A stretch of 64,000 nt of DNA, taken from positions 52,492,601 to 52,556,600 of the forward strand of contig OX421964.1 of assembly GCA_949128115.1 (NCBI GenBank), read 5' to 3'. Numbering within the stretch: position 1 is the stretch's first letter; the number at the start of each line of letters is the position of its first letter. Below, piece after piece: positions 22,651 to 35,229 of this stretch. The notes below the pieces were generated by a model. The model ran no database searches. It was given only the letters and a program-made list of their open reading frames with translations, and was not told the origin of the DNA. This DNA is from Anaspis maculata. Taxonomy: Eukaryota > Arthropoda > Insecta > Coleoptera > Scraptiidae. A program made the position numbers and the translations under genes.

Positions 22651-22781
22651 GACATCATTCTGAAAATGGTCTTAATCGTCTTGGAGGACCTCAAAACGGA
22701 TATATCCGGTGAAATCTCGAAACTTTTTTTCTGCACGATTACAATACTTTCCCTCCGTGTTCGTGGGTGGGCCGGGAAAGT
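21029..22781 (+). mobile_element. HINE/Helentron-like element family A, copy 2 (1.75 kb)
   Basis: Begins TCTGTTGTGGGGCGACACAA followed by ACTTTCCCGGC (21050-21060). It ends in a hairpin, ACTTTCCC (22745-22752) with GGGAAAGT (22774-22781), whose outer arm GCCGGGAAAGT complements the 5' motif exactly. Flanks are A-rich on both sides, with no target duplication. The body is collinear with copy 1, including GTGGGGCTTACCGCATG. There is no enzymatic ORF. The terminal motif differs from copy 1 at two positions, and both changes occur symmetrically at the two ends. Confidence 0.65.
22562..22646 (+). repeat. (CA)n microsatellite in family A copy 2
   Basis: About 85 nt of CA repeat with two CATA interruptions, flanked by CAGACAGAC on both sides. 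It replaces the shorter tract in copy 1. Confidence 0.95.
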
Positions 22782-23672
22782 AAAAGCAGGAAAAAGGTGG
22801 TGGAGGTGTTGAAAGTAAAGAATAGCATACAGTTCATTTTTTAGGTGGAATGCGAAGGTGCATGTTTGCGATTTGCACCACCACAATGGTTGAAAAAAAA
22901 ATTGACTCTAGATGTAAAGGCATGACAAGAAAATTAATTAATAAAAAATTATATTTTTTGGATCCCTCGAATTCAATTGCATTCGCATTCAGTTGTCTCT
23001 TTCAAACTGCTTTAGCTGCTGAGAACCGTGAGATTTGAAATGCATCTAGCATAAAATTGCCATCTCAATGTCATCAATCATACCGAGTCACATTTGCTTT
23101 GACTGGCTGCAAAATGGAGAGAGGAACACAGTTTTTTCATACATATTTCTTTTTTACGCCAATAATGAATTGTTTATGTCTGATGGGTACCGATTAGGTT
23201 ACAACAATATTTAGATGCACCGTCGCATCCTATACTGGCAGCAGCAATCATGATTTCGCAATATTCAACAAACGATAGAAATAATTTATTTGTTCAATGC
23301 AAAACTGCAGCAGCACTCAACAGACACAATCATACGATTCCAAGTTTATTTTTGTTTAGCTGAGAAATAAATAAGAATAAATTTGTATTTGTTTAATTAT
23401 AAATGTCCATTCATCGCATTAATGCTGTTATAACTGCATGTGCTTCATACGTCATTGCCAGTTTTTTTTTTCATTGTTGTCCAATTTTATTTTAATTCAG
23501 ATTTTTCCGATTTTTTTGGTAAGTATTAGCTGGATTTCTCGTTTTTGGTTTGTCTAAACTAGCAACTCGCGACAAACCAGAGAAGCTCGCATTTGCCAAA
23601 AACTTTTTCCCTGAATAAAATTAAAGAACAATCATGCATGTTGTCTAGAAAAGTTCAATAAGCGACCGGAGC

Positions 23673-24068
23673 AAGATGGCGACGAATCGTGAAACAGACT
23701 TCGAAATCATGAATCATGTATATGAGACAAATGTATGTCCCAAGTTTCATCAAGATCGATTCACTTACGAAAAAGTTTAATATGCCGGCCGGGCAAGATA
23801 GCGGCCAATCATTAAACCGACTTTAGAATCATAAATCATTATATGAGACACAACTATGTTCTAAGTTTCATCTAAATCGGTTAACTAATAAAGAAGTCCA
23901 ATATGGCGGGTCAAGATGGTGGACGATTGAATGAATATTTTTATACCCTTGTACTGACTCACTTACGTGATAGTAATTGAAGAAAAAACCAAGGTCCTAC
24001 GATTCTTCGTTTAGGATCGGACTCGTGACAAGACGGACGGACGGACGGACGGACGGACGGACGGACGG
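23673..24068 (+). repeat. Degenerate ~120-bp tandem repeat ending in (ACGG)n
   Basis: GCAAGATGGCGACGAATC (23673), GCAAGATAGCGGCCAATC (about 23798) and TCAAGATGGTGGACGATT (about 23912) mark three related units, followed by (ACGG)n at 24032-24068. The unit resembles the 118-bp repeat at 40162-40556, so this is likely another relative of family B, with decayed ends. Confidence 0.6.
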
Positions 24069-24239
24069 CAATCGGCAAAGTGCAGCTAACAGCATATTTC
24101 CTATAGGAAATACGCTTAGATCGATTATAGAAAAAACATTTCGTCATATTATACAGAATATGATGTACGAGATACTTATTTATAGTTACGTGAAAAAACA
24201 ACAACGTGGTGGTTCTTAAAGGCAAACAATAGACGTGTT

Positions 24240-25450
24240 ATAAAAATACAAAAATTTCGGGGTTATTTGTGAGTTATAAACCATGAATATTGGGTTTAGG
24301 ACGGGCGCATTAGGCATGGTCATGATTTTTTATACAGAGCCACATCAGGAGTCAGTTCAGTGAGCATTGTTGAGCTTCAAGACCCCACACAATACAATTT
24401 CATTAGAGATACACTGTTGAATTTCGCAACGGTCCAGTGCATCGGACGCGTATATACCTATTCATCGGTTATTTGGATAATTGTTTACAGGCATTCTTTT
24501 ATTCGGTATGCCCATTCACGGGCTTGATGGGGACTCCCCTAAAGGTAAGGCTTTCAGTTCAATAGTACGGAGTTGCACTGCATGGAGTGGTAAAATAATA
24601 ATCGATTCCATTAACTAGGTATAACTATCATAATTCACATTTATTATAAACAGTATAAATATACCAAGTTGAGACCAAAATAGCACGAAGCGTTTTATTA
24701 GTACCTAATATAAGTAATAAGTGCTCAACTTGATTCGTTTCAACCCGAAAACAACTGTTATTCACAAGGGAAAAAAAGACTAATTATTATCTGACCAAAA
24801 TCCCGAGACGTAGTGAAATTTGTCGACTTAGTTCCATGTCACAAAAAAAATTTCAGTCCGGCGCTGTAGTATGTATAAGTACTACGAGCCCTAACCACTA
24901 TACCTGTATTCGGACATTGAAAACTATATTCCCAATTTCAAATGAAACGAGTCCTGCTCGGAACGAGATCAAATCTTGGATCTGTAATCTCGAATCTTTA
25001 CATCCCCTAACGTTAATTTCCAAAATATTTGATCTAAAGGCAAGTTTTACCCCCTTGAAGGAAAACCTCATTTCCAAACTTTTTTTGCGGTGGGGGTAGA
25101 TAACTCCAGATATCATAATATTGTAGAACGTATTTTTCTTGATGTATCCTGGAAATTTGGTTCAAATCGATCAAAGCGTCTTGAAGTTATATTATAGCTC
25201 TTCAAATCTGCCAAAATTCAACACTTTTTGTTGAAAAGTTTGAAAATCGTTCATTTCTGGTACTTTTGAATAGCTGTAAGTTACAAACCAAATTTTCAAG
25301 ATACACCAATAAAAATACGTTCTAAAATATCATGATATCTGAAGTTCAACCATCAACTTGCCGTGACCCTGAAATCTGTCAGTGAATCTCATGATAGGAT
25401 TGGTGGGTAGGTGATACGTGAGTACATAACCTAAAAACAATATGAGAATA
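24240..25450. other. No gene recognised
   Basis: AT-rich DNA. CCTAACGTTAATTTCCAAAA and ATATCATAATATTGTAGAAC near 25000-25130 have inverted counterparts around 25270-25350, suggesting a decayed foldback of about 0.4 kb. No coding sequence is supported. Confidence 0.4.
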
Positions 25451-26634
25451 ATAGGGCGCAAGAGTATGCACCTCGCCTACTGGAGGAGCTGCTGGCACCC
25501 TCTGCCAGCCGACACTTGGAACTCATTTGTCAATCTGATCAGAAAAGTCAAATTATAGCACCAACGTCAATTTTGAAATTTAAAATTCGTCGGAAAAGCT
25601 GGGCTGTTCCGTTGTTTTTGCTGCTCTTCCTTATGCTTATGCTTCCACTGCAGATAAGTGATATTGATTGTTCATTATATAGGTATTGTTTTTTTGCTTG
25701 GTCGAACATTTCGCGAAGTCTGAAGTTTTGCATTTGCGGTTTGTCGTACCTCAAGTTAAGTTGTGAAGTTTTTCTGCTTTTTCTTCACGTTCGAATTTCA
25801 TAATGGAGCATATTAATTTCAATCACGCTTGTCCGCATCTTGTAATCTTGTGAAATTCGTTTGAAATTCGGAAGTTCTTCTCCCCATATTTCGATGGCGT
25901 GGGTACGTGATGTTCAGGATGGTGTGGTAATCGCCCATGAAGTCAATGACTTCTCCTTCAATCACATGAAGTAAAACACCCAGATACGGAGATACTAACA
26001 AATACTCAGTGTGAAATTAATAAAATAGTGAAAGCCTTTAGCCTATTTTATGTTCATCTTCAACATTCAATAATCAAAAGTTTCCATTGCCAAGTACCTA
26101 GGCAAGTAAGTTTGAATCGAATTACAACTGATGAAACTGGTTTCAATTCACATTGAATCTTATTTTATAGGGAATGTCACGTCACAGGGGCTTCTGGTCT
26201 GCCTTATAATGCGACCTTCTCACGGTACCACTTGGCAGCAAGATGCAGACAGGCGTGTTGATGTAGGAATTTAGATGCTTCATTTCGAAATTTGAAAGTG
26301 AAGGAAAACAGAAAAAAGATTCAACTTGACTTGAGTCTCGACAAACTGCAAACGCAAAACTTCAAATTTCGTGAAATGTTCGACCAAGCAAAGACACAAT
26401 ACATGATAAATAACCAATATATGTTATCAGCAGTGGAAGAATAAGAAAAAGCAGCGAAAACAACCAAATATCTCAGCTTTTCCGATCAATTTTGAATTTT
26501 GCAATTGACGTTTATGCTAGTTTGACATTTCACGTCAGATTGACACATGAGTTTCGAGTATCGGCTGGCAGACGGCGCCAGCATCAGCAGTCCCTTCAGC
26601 AATCCGGTTGCATACTCTTGCGACCCGCGCCCTA
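25451..26634. repeat. 1.18-kb foldback
   Basis: The left arm (ATAGGGCGCAAGAGTATGCA, CTCTGCCAGCCGA, GAAAAGCTGGGCTG, GCTTGGTCGAACATTTCGCG) is mirrored in order by the right arm at 26330-26634 (GAAATGTTCGACCAAGC, GCTGGCAGACGG, TGCATACTCTTGCG). Divergence is moderate. The frame at 25516-25803 lies wholly in an arm and is not credible as a gene. Confidence 0.7.
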
Positions 26635-26639
26635 TCAGA

Positions 26640-27515
26640 TTTGAAAAAGCCTTTTTTTCTCATGACTACAAAAATTACACGTCAGACCTCGCGTCAGACT
26701 GTTGCACTGATTATATCTGCTCAAAGATTATGAACATACAATACAAGACACTTGACGGTCTCAGATGAATGTCTGGCGGGCTGATTTCTTGAAGTAAGTC
26801 AGCATCGCACAGCAAATATAATAACGCATGTAAATTGTAAATTACCCGTTGTGTGAAGAGTTTAACAGCAAGTGGATGTTTCAAGTGTGCAAGATGCAAA
26901 TAGCGCGTTTTGCATTATTCCTCATCATGCGGAGTTCATCATACATGCATGCATCCATCCGTTTATGTGTAGCTATCGGTAAGTGGAGGTGGATTGACGA
27001 GAGGTGCAATCCAAGTAGTGGAAGCCAGTGGTGGTGGTGGTGCATCACAAAGGCATAACAAACACGAGTGTGTAAGTAAGTAGATGAGATAAGTAGCTCT
27101 GGTTGACAGATCCGAGGTGCAACTGCACGGCGAGCGCTCTTTGATATAGGTGCATCGGTATAGGCCGACAGGCGCGGATCCAGGGTCGAAGGACCCCTCT
27201 TAGAATATTCAGGCTGGCGGACGTTGCATTTTTTTTCTGCACAAAACTTACAATCGTATATTTGACTTCGCAGTAAGTAGCTACTAACGATATGTACGCT
27301 AAATGATTTTGCACTGAGTGATGACTGATGAGAGAGTGCAATGAGATTTGGCAGGATGACACTTTGTACGAGTACCTATAGTAGCGAAAAATTGAGCTCG
27401 TGGAAGTCCCTTAAACATTGAAGGCATTAGAACTCCCATCGAACCAGTCCAACATCGTTGAACAGGATGTTGGCATGAAGAAACTGATGTACTTGAGCTA
27501 AAATTCATGCACTTC
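26640..27515. other. No gene recognised
   Basis: Mixed sequence with a GGAGGTGGATTGACGAG-rich patch and a GTGGTGGTGGTGC run near 27030. I see no intact family and no repeat pair within the window. Confidence 0.35.
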
Positions 27516-27518
27516 CTT

Positions 27519-27599
27519 CGTTTCGGAAATATATAGGGTGATTCATTTATTCCGGCCCTGCAGTTTTTGAATCACCAATCACCCTATATTTGCGAAACG
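27519..27599. mobile_element. 81-bp palindrome with AGGGTGATT/AATCACCCT arms
   Basis: CGTTTCGGAAATATATAGGG then TGATT on the left is mirrored by AATCACCCTATATTTGCGAA then ACG on the right. The TATAGGGTGATTCA core matches the TACAGGGTGATTCA ends of the larger foldbacks. Confidence 0.6.
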
Positions 27600-29521
27600 A
27601 ACGACGCTGAACGCTGAAGCCATCCTGATTCCCCTCAAAAAACTGAATCTATACTCTTATACACTATAAATGTCGATTTTTTCGATAGGCATTCCGCGAT
27701 GCCATCAGGCGGGCAAGGAATATAATAAAATTTCACGTGAAGCCGTGCCGTCACAATAAGGAGCGTAGCATTTGATGAGTTTTTCAATATGTAGTGTACT
27801 TAAGGGATCTTGAACTGTTGCTGCAACGGGCCGCCTGATTTGGATGCCTCCGCACTGATGGAGCCCCTAATAGGGATGGAACACATTATGTATGGGACTG
27901 TGGAGTTCAGGTCTGGTGTTCCGATGTTGTAGCAGTCTGAGAGCTCTGTTGATCAAAAACTGTTGTGGTCGATTTTGCCCTAACAGGCGCATATATTTGA
28001 GTTTTGTTGTGCTTCACAACATTTGTTTCTATTTCCGTGTCATTCGTCACATTCAAAAAAAATTCTTGAACAAACTAAACTGCTTGACAACTGAACTGCA
28101 ACACCTAAAAATTAGGTGCGTTTTCAAATTGAGATAGCTCGGAAAATATTCAACGGATTCCAGAAATTCAGGCATGTGAGGAAAGATCATTTCTTTGACT
28201 ATCGAGTGCTGGTATTGATTAAAAGTTTGATTGCACAATTTGTCATATACAGGGTGCCAACGGAGAGCGTGCAGATATGGGCAATATTTCACCTTGTACA
28301 ACTTTCGAAAAAAAAGTCCAAGATTTTTTCTATCACCAGCATTTGAAAGGTTGTATCATTATCAAGTGTTTTGATGAAGAAGGAGTGGTCTGACGATGGA
28401 ATGTGTAAGTACCTTTCTTACAGACAATAAAATTTTCAACAATTTCTTCCCGAGCACTTTCTTCCTAAGTGTCATTGTTCACGAGATATAGGCGAAAAAC
28501 TGACCCTCAAGTTCTTCTCGAGGCCACAACAGCCGAAGCTCACAACCGGATTCTTGAGAACTTTTACTATGTTAAACTACATGCTTAACTGAGCTTATAT
28601 ACAAAAATCCGGCTGAGTTTCTTTTTTGTTCGCTATTTTTTCTATAATTCCTTGACTATAATGGCGAGAGAAAGTTTACTGCCTGCAAAAAAGTGCAACA
28701 CCTTCACTCTAAAAAAAACGCCCTATTCGCCTATCGTCATACTCATAAGCGTCAAAACAAAAATGGAATTCGTCCCTGAAAACATCCGTTCATTATTCTT
28801 CAGCTACACTGATTTGCTCATCGCACTGCCTTCGGTATGTCGTCCTCTTCGGGTCAAAAAACAATGACAGAAATTGGGATCAGAAGAAGAATTCGTCAAA
28901 AATTGGTATTCGCCGAAATCAGACATTCTAGGGTGGCAGTCCAGTCACCTCCAATTGTACCTACATTTGTTCCTGACATCTTATAGCGGCCACTCGAACA
29001 TTTTCATGGAAAGCAAAAACTGGTGGAGGGAAGACAAAATCTTTTTTGTCGGTCACAAATTGCCATCTCGATCTATTGGTTGATTTGAATCTTTGAAACA
29101 CATTTTCTATGAAAATTTTAACAAAAATCAATTTGACATTTTGGTGTTGCACTTTTTTTTGGCAAGCAGTATAGAAATCAATTCTTCCACACGGCATAAC
29201 TCAGAAAACCCTTACTCATCAGCAAAAATATTTTTGATTTGCGTTAACCAGTTGAACTCGACTCTATTGACCAAAAATGATTCCTCTAGTCTGATTGTAA
29301 TTATTGGAGGAAGCATTTTTTGGTGCAACGAAATTGCGGTAGTAAAAATACTTTTTGCAAATATTTAAGACAATATTTTAATACTTTGCTTCGGTGTACG
29401 TAAGTGCTATATCCTCTGCCCTTTTCAAACAATAAAATTGGTAGGTACGAAGATAGGTAGGTAGGTAATAAAATCGTATTAGGTCCACATAATACGAACT
29501 CATATGTGGAAGATACGGAAG

Positions 29522-29765
29522 ATATTCGCTGGAGACTCCGACTGGAGGATAAGCTACAAACCTTGAGACTTCGACATGTAAGTAGATCACAAACCCGTAC
29601 AATTGGCGGAGGAGCCGGCGCTTAATATTGATGGATTGCTGAACATATTCGCTGGAGACTCCGACTGGAGGATAAGCTACAAACCCAGAGACTTCGACAT
29701 GTAAGTAAATCACAAACCCGTACAATTGGCGGAGGAGCCGCTTGATATTGATGGATTGCTGAATG
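29522..29765 (+). repeat. Two-unit 123-bp tandem duplication
   Basis: ATATTCGCTGGAGACTCCGA begins both units (29522 and 29645), and the match runs through AAGCTACAAACC, CACAAACCCGTACAATTGGC and ATTGATGGATTGCTGAA with only a few differences. The inner GGCGGAGG/CACCTCC words also appear at 20825-20840 and 44420. Confidence 0.85.
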
Positions 29766-30839
29766 ATAATTATAAGCGAAGCTGCTTGACTGTGAATTCT
29801 CCCAATTAAACGAAACTTGCAGAAGTTGTCCGATCGTCCTCAAATGAAACTGAAACTCAAATGAGAAAACGAACTCGAGATAATTATGCTAATATGAATA
29901 GAAGATATTGGGGATTATATCTACCGAGAAAAATCTGCCGACGATAAATATTTGAGAAAAATAACAAAAAATCAAGAAAATGAGCGAACACAAAGTAAAT
30001 AGCCTGCCCTACTCTGTAAGGTGAGACTTGGAAATCGCGTGGAAGTCTGCTTCTACGATGGCAAGAGCCCAAGAGCGCATGAGGATAACGGCGGCCCTGC
30101 AAACTACCGGTTTTCGGATCATAGGATTCATAAGTCGTAACTGATACTGAGTATATTGTTGCTTGTATCAGGAATCGAATGTTTTGTAATTTTGAAATTA
30201 TCGCGATTTCCATTTTCTCTTTTTGTAAAAAGAAATCATTTTATAAGGTTTAAACTTATTAAATTTTCACAAAGAATCAACTATACGATGAAAACTGAAG
30301 AAAAAACAGTAAAATCGGAGACATCAGATAATACAGGGTGTTTCACCATTTTTGTCAATATTTTAGGAAATGGTAAAGAATCGAAAAATAAATACTTCGG
30401 CAAAAGAAAAAAAACGATTTTTTTTCTAAAAATTTACGAATAATTACACCTTATATGGCCACCAGCTTGTAGGCATGCATCAAACTTACTGGTATGTACC
30501 CAAAATTGGTCAAAATCTAACAAAATAATTTGGAGTTACAACAAAAAAACCATTTTCAAAACTGAACTGCGAAAGCTTCCTTCCATCTTTGTTATAATGC
30601 GTTTCGATATAAGTACCTTTTTTCGAGAAAGTCTTTTGATGCTCTATGTCCCAAATGGGTCCGTACCCAAATTGAAAGTTAACCTTGCACTGATATAGCC
30701 CTTAGCCTTAGCCCCAAGAATTAATCCTTTACCAGTTCTTAGCTGATTATCAATAAGGTTGGCATCAAGCCGCCTTTAGCTTGACAGCTTTTCAACTACT
30801 TGGTGCAACATTCTGTGATGCAACTCATCCGCCTCCAAG

Positions 30840-31500
30840 CAAAACGGCCCTACGCGAATTTCTGGATCCGCGCCTGCCACTCGCGTACGATGATGAGCTG
30901 AAGAAGAAGAGGAGCTCGCTCGCAGTCGTCGGCGGCGGCATAATCAATGGAGGTAGTAATTAGAGGTGCCCCCACTCGCTTTGTCGGTGTGTGTGTGAGT
31001 GTGTATATGGTGTGTACGTATATGTGTAGGTCCCTTCGGTAAGCCCCCTCTGTCCCCACGGGTGCCGATGGCCCCTCTCCATGGCACCCTACAGTCTGCG
31101 CGAGTGTGCCTCCACCCCATCTCTTCTCCTCCACGTCTTCATTCTCTGAATCTCTGACACTGATTACTCTTCCGACAAAGGTCCGCCGGCTCTCTAACAC
31201 CGCCCGATGCATATTGGGCGATGATCAAGTTGGCCAGGAACAGCGCGACTTCCGGGTCTGGCGCGCGAAGGACCAACGTACACGCGGCTTTACCGAGAGA
31301 AAATAATTATGGACACTCGTTCCCATACTGCCCGTTTCATTTACCGTCAGCTATTTTCGGATGCAAATTATTGGACTAAAACTCGTGCGACTAGAAAAAT
31401 TTTTGCAAATTTTGTGATAAAACTGATTGCCGAACGTGAAAGCATGAATAAAGACTCAAGTGGTGTTTGCCGTCCGTTATTGTTGTTCTTGCAAGGATAA
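30840..31500 (+). other. GC-rich patch with anonymous open frames and a (TG)n tract
   Basis: CG-rich sequence (CGCTCGCAGTCGTCGGCGGC near 30920) is followed by (TG)n at about 30985-31005. Two consecutive plus-strand open frames then occur, 31106-31306 and 31309-31500. The second begins MDTRSHTARFIYRQLF and has a fairly protein-like composition, but no family is recognised. This could be a first exon with its promoter, or an unidentified repeat. Confidence 0.25.
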
Positions 31501-32633
31501 TTCGAAGACCGAACGCCACTCCTTTCAGTGCGATGCTGGAAGGATGGTTGTTTTTGCTTTACCATCAGTGCTGGCAGTTCTTGTCGCCTTCTTGTCCTGG
31601 TAAGTGTGGGAGTTTCGTTTTTTGTTCGTTTTTTTTTGTCGATTTTGACACGTGCGTCAATGCCGCCAAACTGGTTTTAAAACAAGCCCTTTTCTGCATC
31701 TGATTTTCATTCTGATGACCCAATCTGCATGAAGTTTTCGACAATACGTATACCTATTTTTGGTTTTAATGTATTTGTTCTTAACCTTGAAAGTGTAAAA
31801 GTATCCAATTTAGTTTAGATTTCAGTAGGTGTGGGTAGCTACAATTCAAGTGAAAAAAAACGCACCACACCGAATATGTCCCAAACCTCAAAAGAAGTCT
31901 GTGATTGTTTGCGGAGTACAAGGATGGTCAGCATTATTCTACTTGCATTTTTCAAGCACCGATTTAAGGCTGTATACGCAGGGTATCAATATTTCTCTCT
32001 CAAAAATTAAGATAAAGAGATATAGAGATTTTGATGGGATTCCATTAAATGTTTGTCCACCTTGTTTCCGTTTGGATTACCCCACATTTTTTTAGAAGCC
32101 GATTAGCCCTTCAACACTGGAAAAGTTTCTAAAGGATATCTGGGACAATTTTTTGACAAACGAAAAAATTATTAACTGTTTAATAGTTTCAAGAGACGTA
32201 GGAAATTGAGTACAGAGTCGTTTTTTTTCCAAAAAAGTTGTCAACAAAAAAGAAAAAAATATTGTTTTCACATAATTGAAAAAAACGCTCTATATTAAAT
32301 TTTTCAATCGAGTTTCCAATACACTCAGTACACCATATAAAAAATTGAGTTTTTATCTTCATTTTTGAGGGAGAAATCCTCAAAATAATTTTGCCCTGCT
32401 GAGAATACAGCCTTAAGCTTAGCTTCTATACGTACGCAAAAAAAAGGATTTTTCCTGTGAACGTCTTTGAATTGTGGTCAAGAGGCAGGCACTTGCCAGT
32501 CAGGTAAATATTCGCTTTTTTTGGCAAATAACTCGCACATTGCAACTAGGTCTCGTCCTTTGAGAGCCGATGCGGGCGGGTTTCAAAAGAACTAATTTTG
32601 GACAAGTATACGCTTGATAAAAAAAACTAATGA

Positions 32634-32851
32634 GGCCGTATTCATATCTCGCTTCTAAGCTAAAAGCGCATTTAGAGGTGCGCTTTTAGGGGATGTCCGT
32701 TCATATTTGAGTTTTCAAAAATACATGTTATATTTGAACGGTCAAATGTAATTGTGATATGTTATTTTGAACACTCAAATATGAACGGATAGCCCCTAAA
32801 AGCGCCCCTCTAAATGCGCTTTTAGCTCAAAAGCGAGATATGAATACGGCC
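32634..32851. mobile_element. 218-bp MITE with GGCCGTATTCATA ends (family M2)
   Basis: The ends GGCCGTATTCATATCTCGCT and its complement AGCGAGATATGAATACGGCC bracket paired arms containing AAAAGCGCATTTAGAGG and TATTTGAG/CTCAAATATG. A half copy lies at 56111-56200. The terminal word resembles ends of some PIF/Harbinger-type elements, but no 3-bp target duplication is clear, so the superfamily is uncertain. Confidence 0.75.
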
Positions 32852-33435
32852 CATGGCATTCAATTACACTCCACCGCCATCACAGATACCTACTAAGTGG
32901 ACAATGGACATCTAGAACTCTTCTTTGAGCTGTCGAAGTCGTCGTTTTTCTTGACCCAACTACCTATATCTCCCGGATCAGTCGGGATAGGATCATAAGA
33001 AGGCTTGTCCGTTTTTACATTATTTAAGTTTTCCAGGCTTCTCACTCAATCATACATATTTTAACGGATATTAGGAGTAGGTATTACCTGAAAAAATTAA
33101 AAATTCGTAGGTACAGTCTGATAACCACGAAAAGTCACTTTTTGTATGCGTCTGATGTTGATGCTTTTTTGGCCGCGTCGATGCTTCCGCCTAGCTCGCA
33201 AACTAGGTCAGAAAAGATCTTTTTCGCCATCTTGGTACCTGCACAAATTCTTATTCGTAATATTTGACATACTGGGACTGGGTCCTATGTAAAAAAAACG
33301 AAGCATTAATCGTTTGTGCTCCGATTGTGTGGGAGTCGCTGAACAAATTCTTCTTAGTCACTCTTCCAAAATCAGAGGATGATCCTATAATACCTCGTTT
33401 TATACCATAAGACCCCATTCTCTGTGAACACGTAT

Positions 33436-33663
33436 ACCTGTATCCTGTACACTTTTTATTTTCAGTAGAATGACTTTTTGAAGCAAAATTAAAGTGACAA
33501 GCTGCAACGCTAGGAGCATACGACTGGATGGTCGCTGTTAGTTTCGCACCAAAACTTTGCAGGTGCCATCAACCCTAGCCGTAGCGTAGCCCCCCAGCTT
33601 GTCACTTTATTTTTGCTCCAAAAAATCATTCTACTGAATTTGAAATGTGAACGGCATATACTG
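33436..33663. mobile_element. MITE family M1, copy 2 (best preserved)
   Basis: The left arm GTATCCTGTACACTTTTTAT runs through TTCAGTAGAATGACTTTTTG and AAGTGACAAGCT. It is mirrored by AGCTTGTCACTTTATTTTTG, AAAATCATTCTACTGAA and GTGAACGGCATATAC. The centre holds AAAACTTTGCAGGTGCCATC, shared with copies 1 and 3. Confidence 0.75.
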
Positions 33664-34639
33664 TCAGGAGCACTGTACTACATACATCAAGTTTTTTGTA
33701 ACTCCAAAAAAAAGTGACATAGCCATGGGGGAGCCTTTACATAGTACGCATTCACCATGAAGCCATCTAAGCCTTTAGATTCTATTAGGCCATAATTTCA
33801 ATGAACAAGATCTTTTTCTTCTAATGACAAAAATTTTGATGTATGTAATATTGTGCTAATATTGTGTTATTTGACAGAAGCGACAGAAAAGAAATGACGT
33901 AAAAAACTAACAAACTAGCTTCACCATTTCACCCGCCAGATGGCATTGAGATTTTTGGAATCGCGAATATCATTCTTGCTAATATTAGAAGGTTGTCATG
34001 ACAATAACTAATTGAACTTTGGAGGTTATCACGACAGTAGTGCGACAGTAACTTGCTCATGAGTAATTCAGAATTAGCACAGAATAGCTCAATATAGTTT
34101 ATTCATAGTTTTTCCAGGGCAATTTTATAAATTTCAAAGAACTATAGAACTACTAGGAGTGATTACCTGAAAAATTATTTAATTTTTCTATTTCCGAAAA
34201 ACTAGCTCAAAATATAAGCTTTAAATGAGCCGTATGTGTCGTATGGGAGGTTCGCGGTCGTATGTGTAATAAATGAGTCTAATGACTATTGATTTCAAAA
34301 AAATGATGAGGTATAGTAATATGATTATGGAATTTCTTCTTTGGCGATTTTAAATGATCGATCAAGACAAACCTCCTATAAAATCTTTAGAAAATGGATT
34401 GTTCATCTCGATCATCAAGCACATTTCAAAAAACCAAAGACTTTCTATAGATTTATCAGCCGTAATTGCTCAAAAAGCTATCCTATACAGGAAGCCCAAG
34501 GTTTATATGCAAAAAAATTAGCCATAAAGTCTTCAGATGATATTAACAAAGACTGTGGAGTTTTTTTTTTCAAAAATCGACATTATTCTTTTTGTTCCTT
34601 CTGTCAACCAACTTTGGAACCGCCGCAGGATTTGGCTGA

Positions 34640-35040
34640 AAAATAGTGCACAACACTCGTAGCTGGTTACACAAGATCCTTTCTGACGCTCAGCCCCCTA
34701 CAGAACTCGGGCTGCACCCTCGTTCTGCAAATAACTGGGCTATTCTGTACCTCACAACGCACATTGTGTTGCGTTACTGCAAATTTGCTCTCCCGGCGTT
34801 AACAAAGTAGTTACCGGGATGGAGGTGCAAAGCCTCAGTAAGCAACGCAATTTTGGAAGAGACAAATACAGAATACTCTAATACCCGATTGCACAAAGGT
34901 TGTATCGAATTTTAGTTCGGTACTTAAAGGAGACCACAACACAAAATACAAGTTGGTCTCAGATGGAAGAGTTGAAAAAACTAGAACGATTGCATAGAGT
35001 CTTGTAATATTACTTAGCTCGTGACGGGCGCTGCGGTGAT
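34640..35040. other. No gene recognised
   Basis: A moderately GC-rich patch (34690-34850) with a CACATTGTG and GCGTTACTGCAAAT neighbourhood. No tRNA-like promoter boxes and no coherent ORF. Confidence 0.35.
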
Positions 35041-35229
35041 AATTAACAAGTGAGTATGCCTTCACGTGCGTGAGTCTCAGTAGCGCATTTTCTCAAAGAG
35101 GCATATTGTGAACGTAAAGAAATTTGGTTGAAGGAGAAACACCATTCCTTGCCCACTCTCTTCATTCGTAACTCATTGTGATATTTTGTTAACAGAATGG
35201 GGTACTTGCCAATGAAATAGATTTGAATG

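Noticed and set aside
22438..22886. Open frames on both strands through the (CA)n tract
   Set aside because: They translate to TH or CV dipeptide runs created by the microsatellite.
25516..25803. 95-codon frame as a membrane protein
   Set aside because: It lies in a foldback arm and the homologous inverted arm does not keep the frame.
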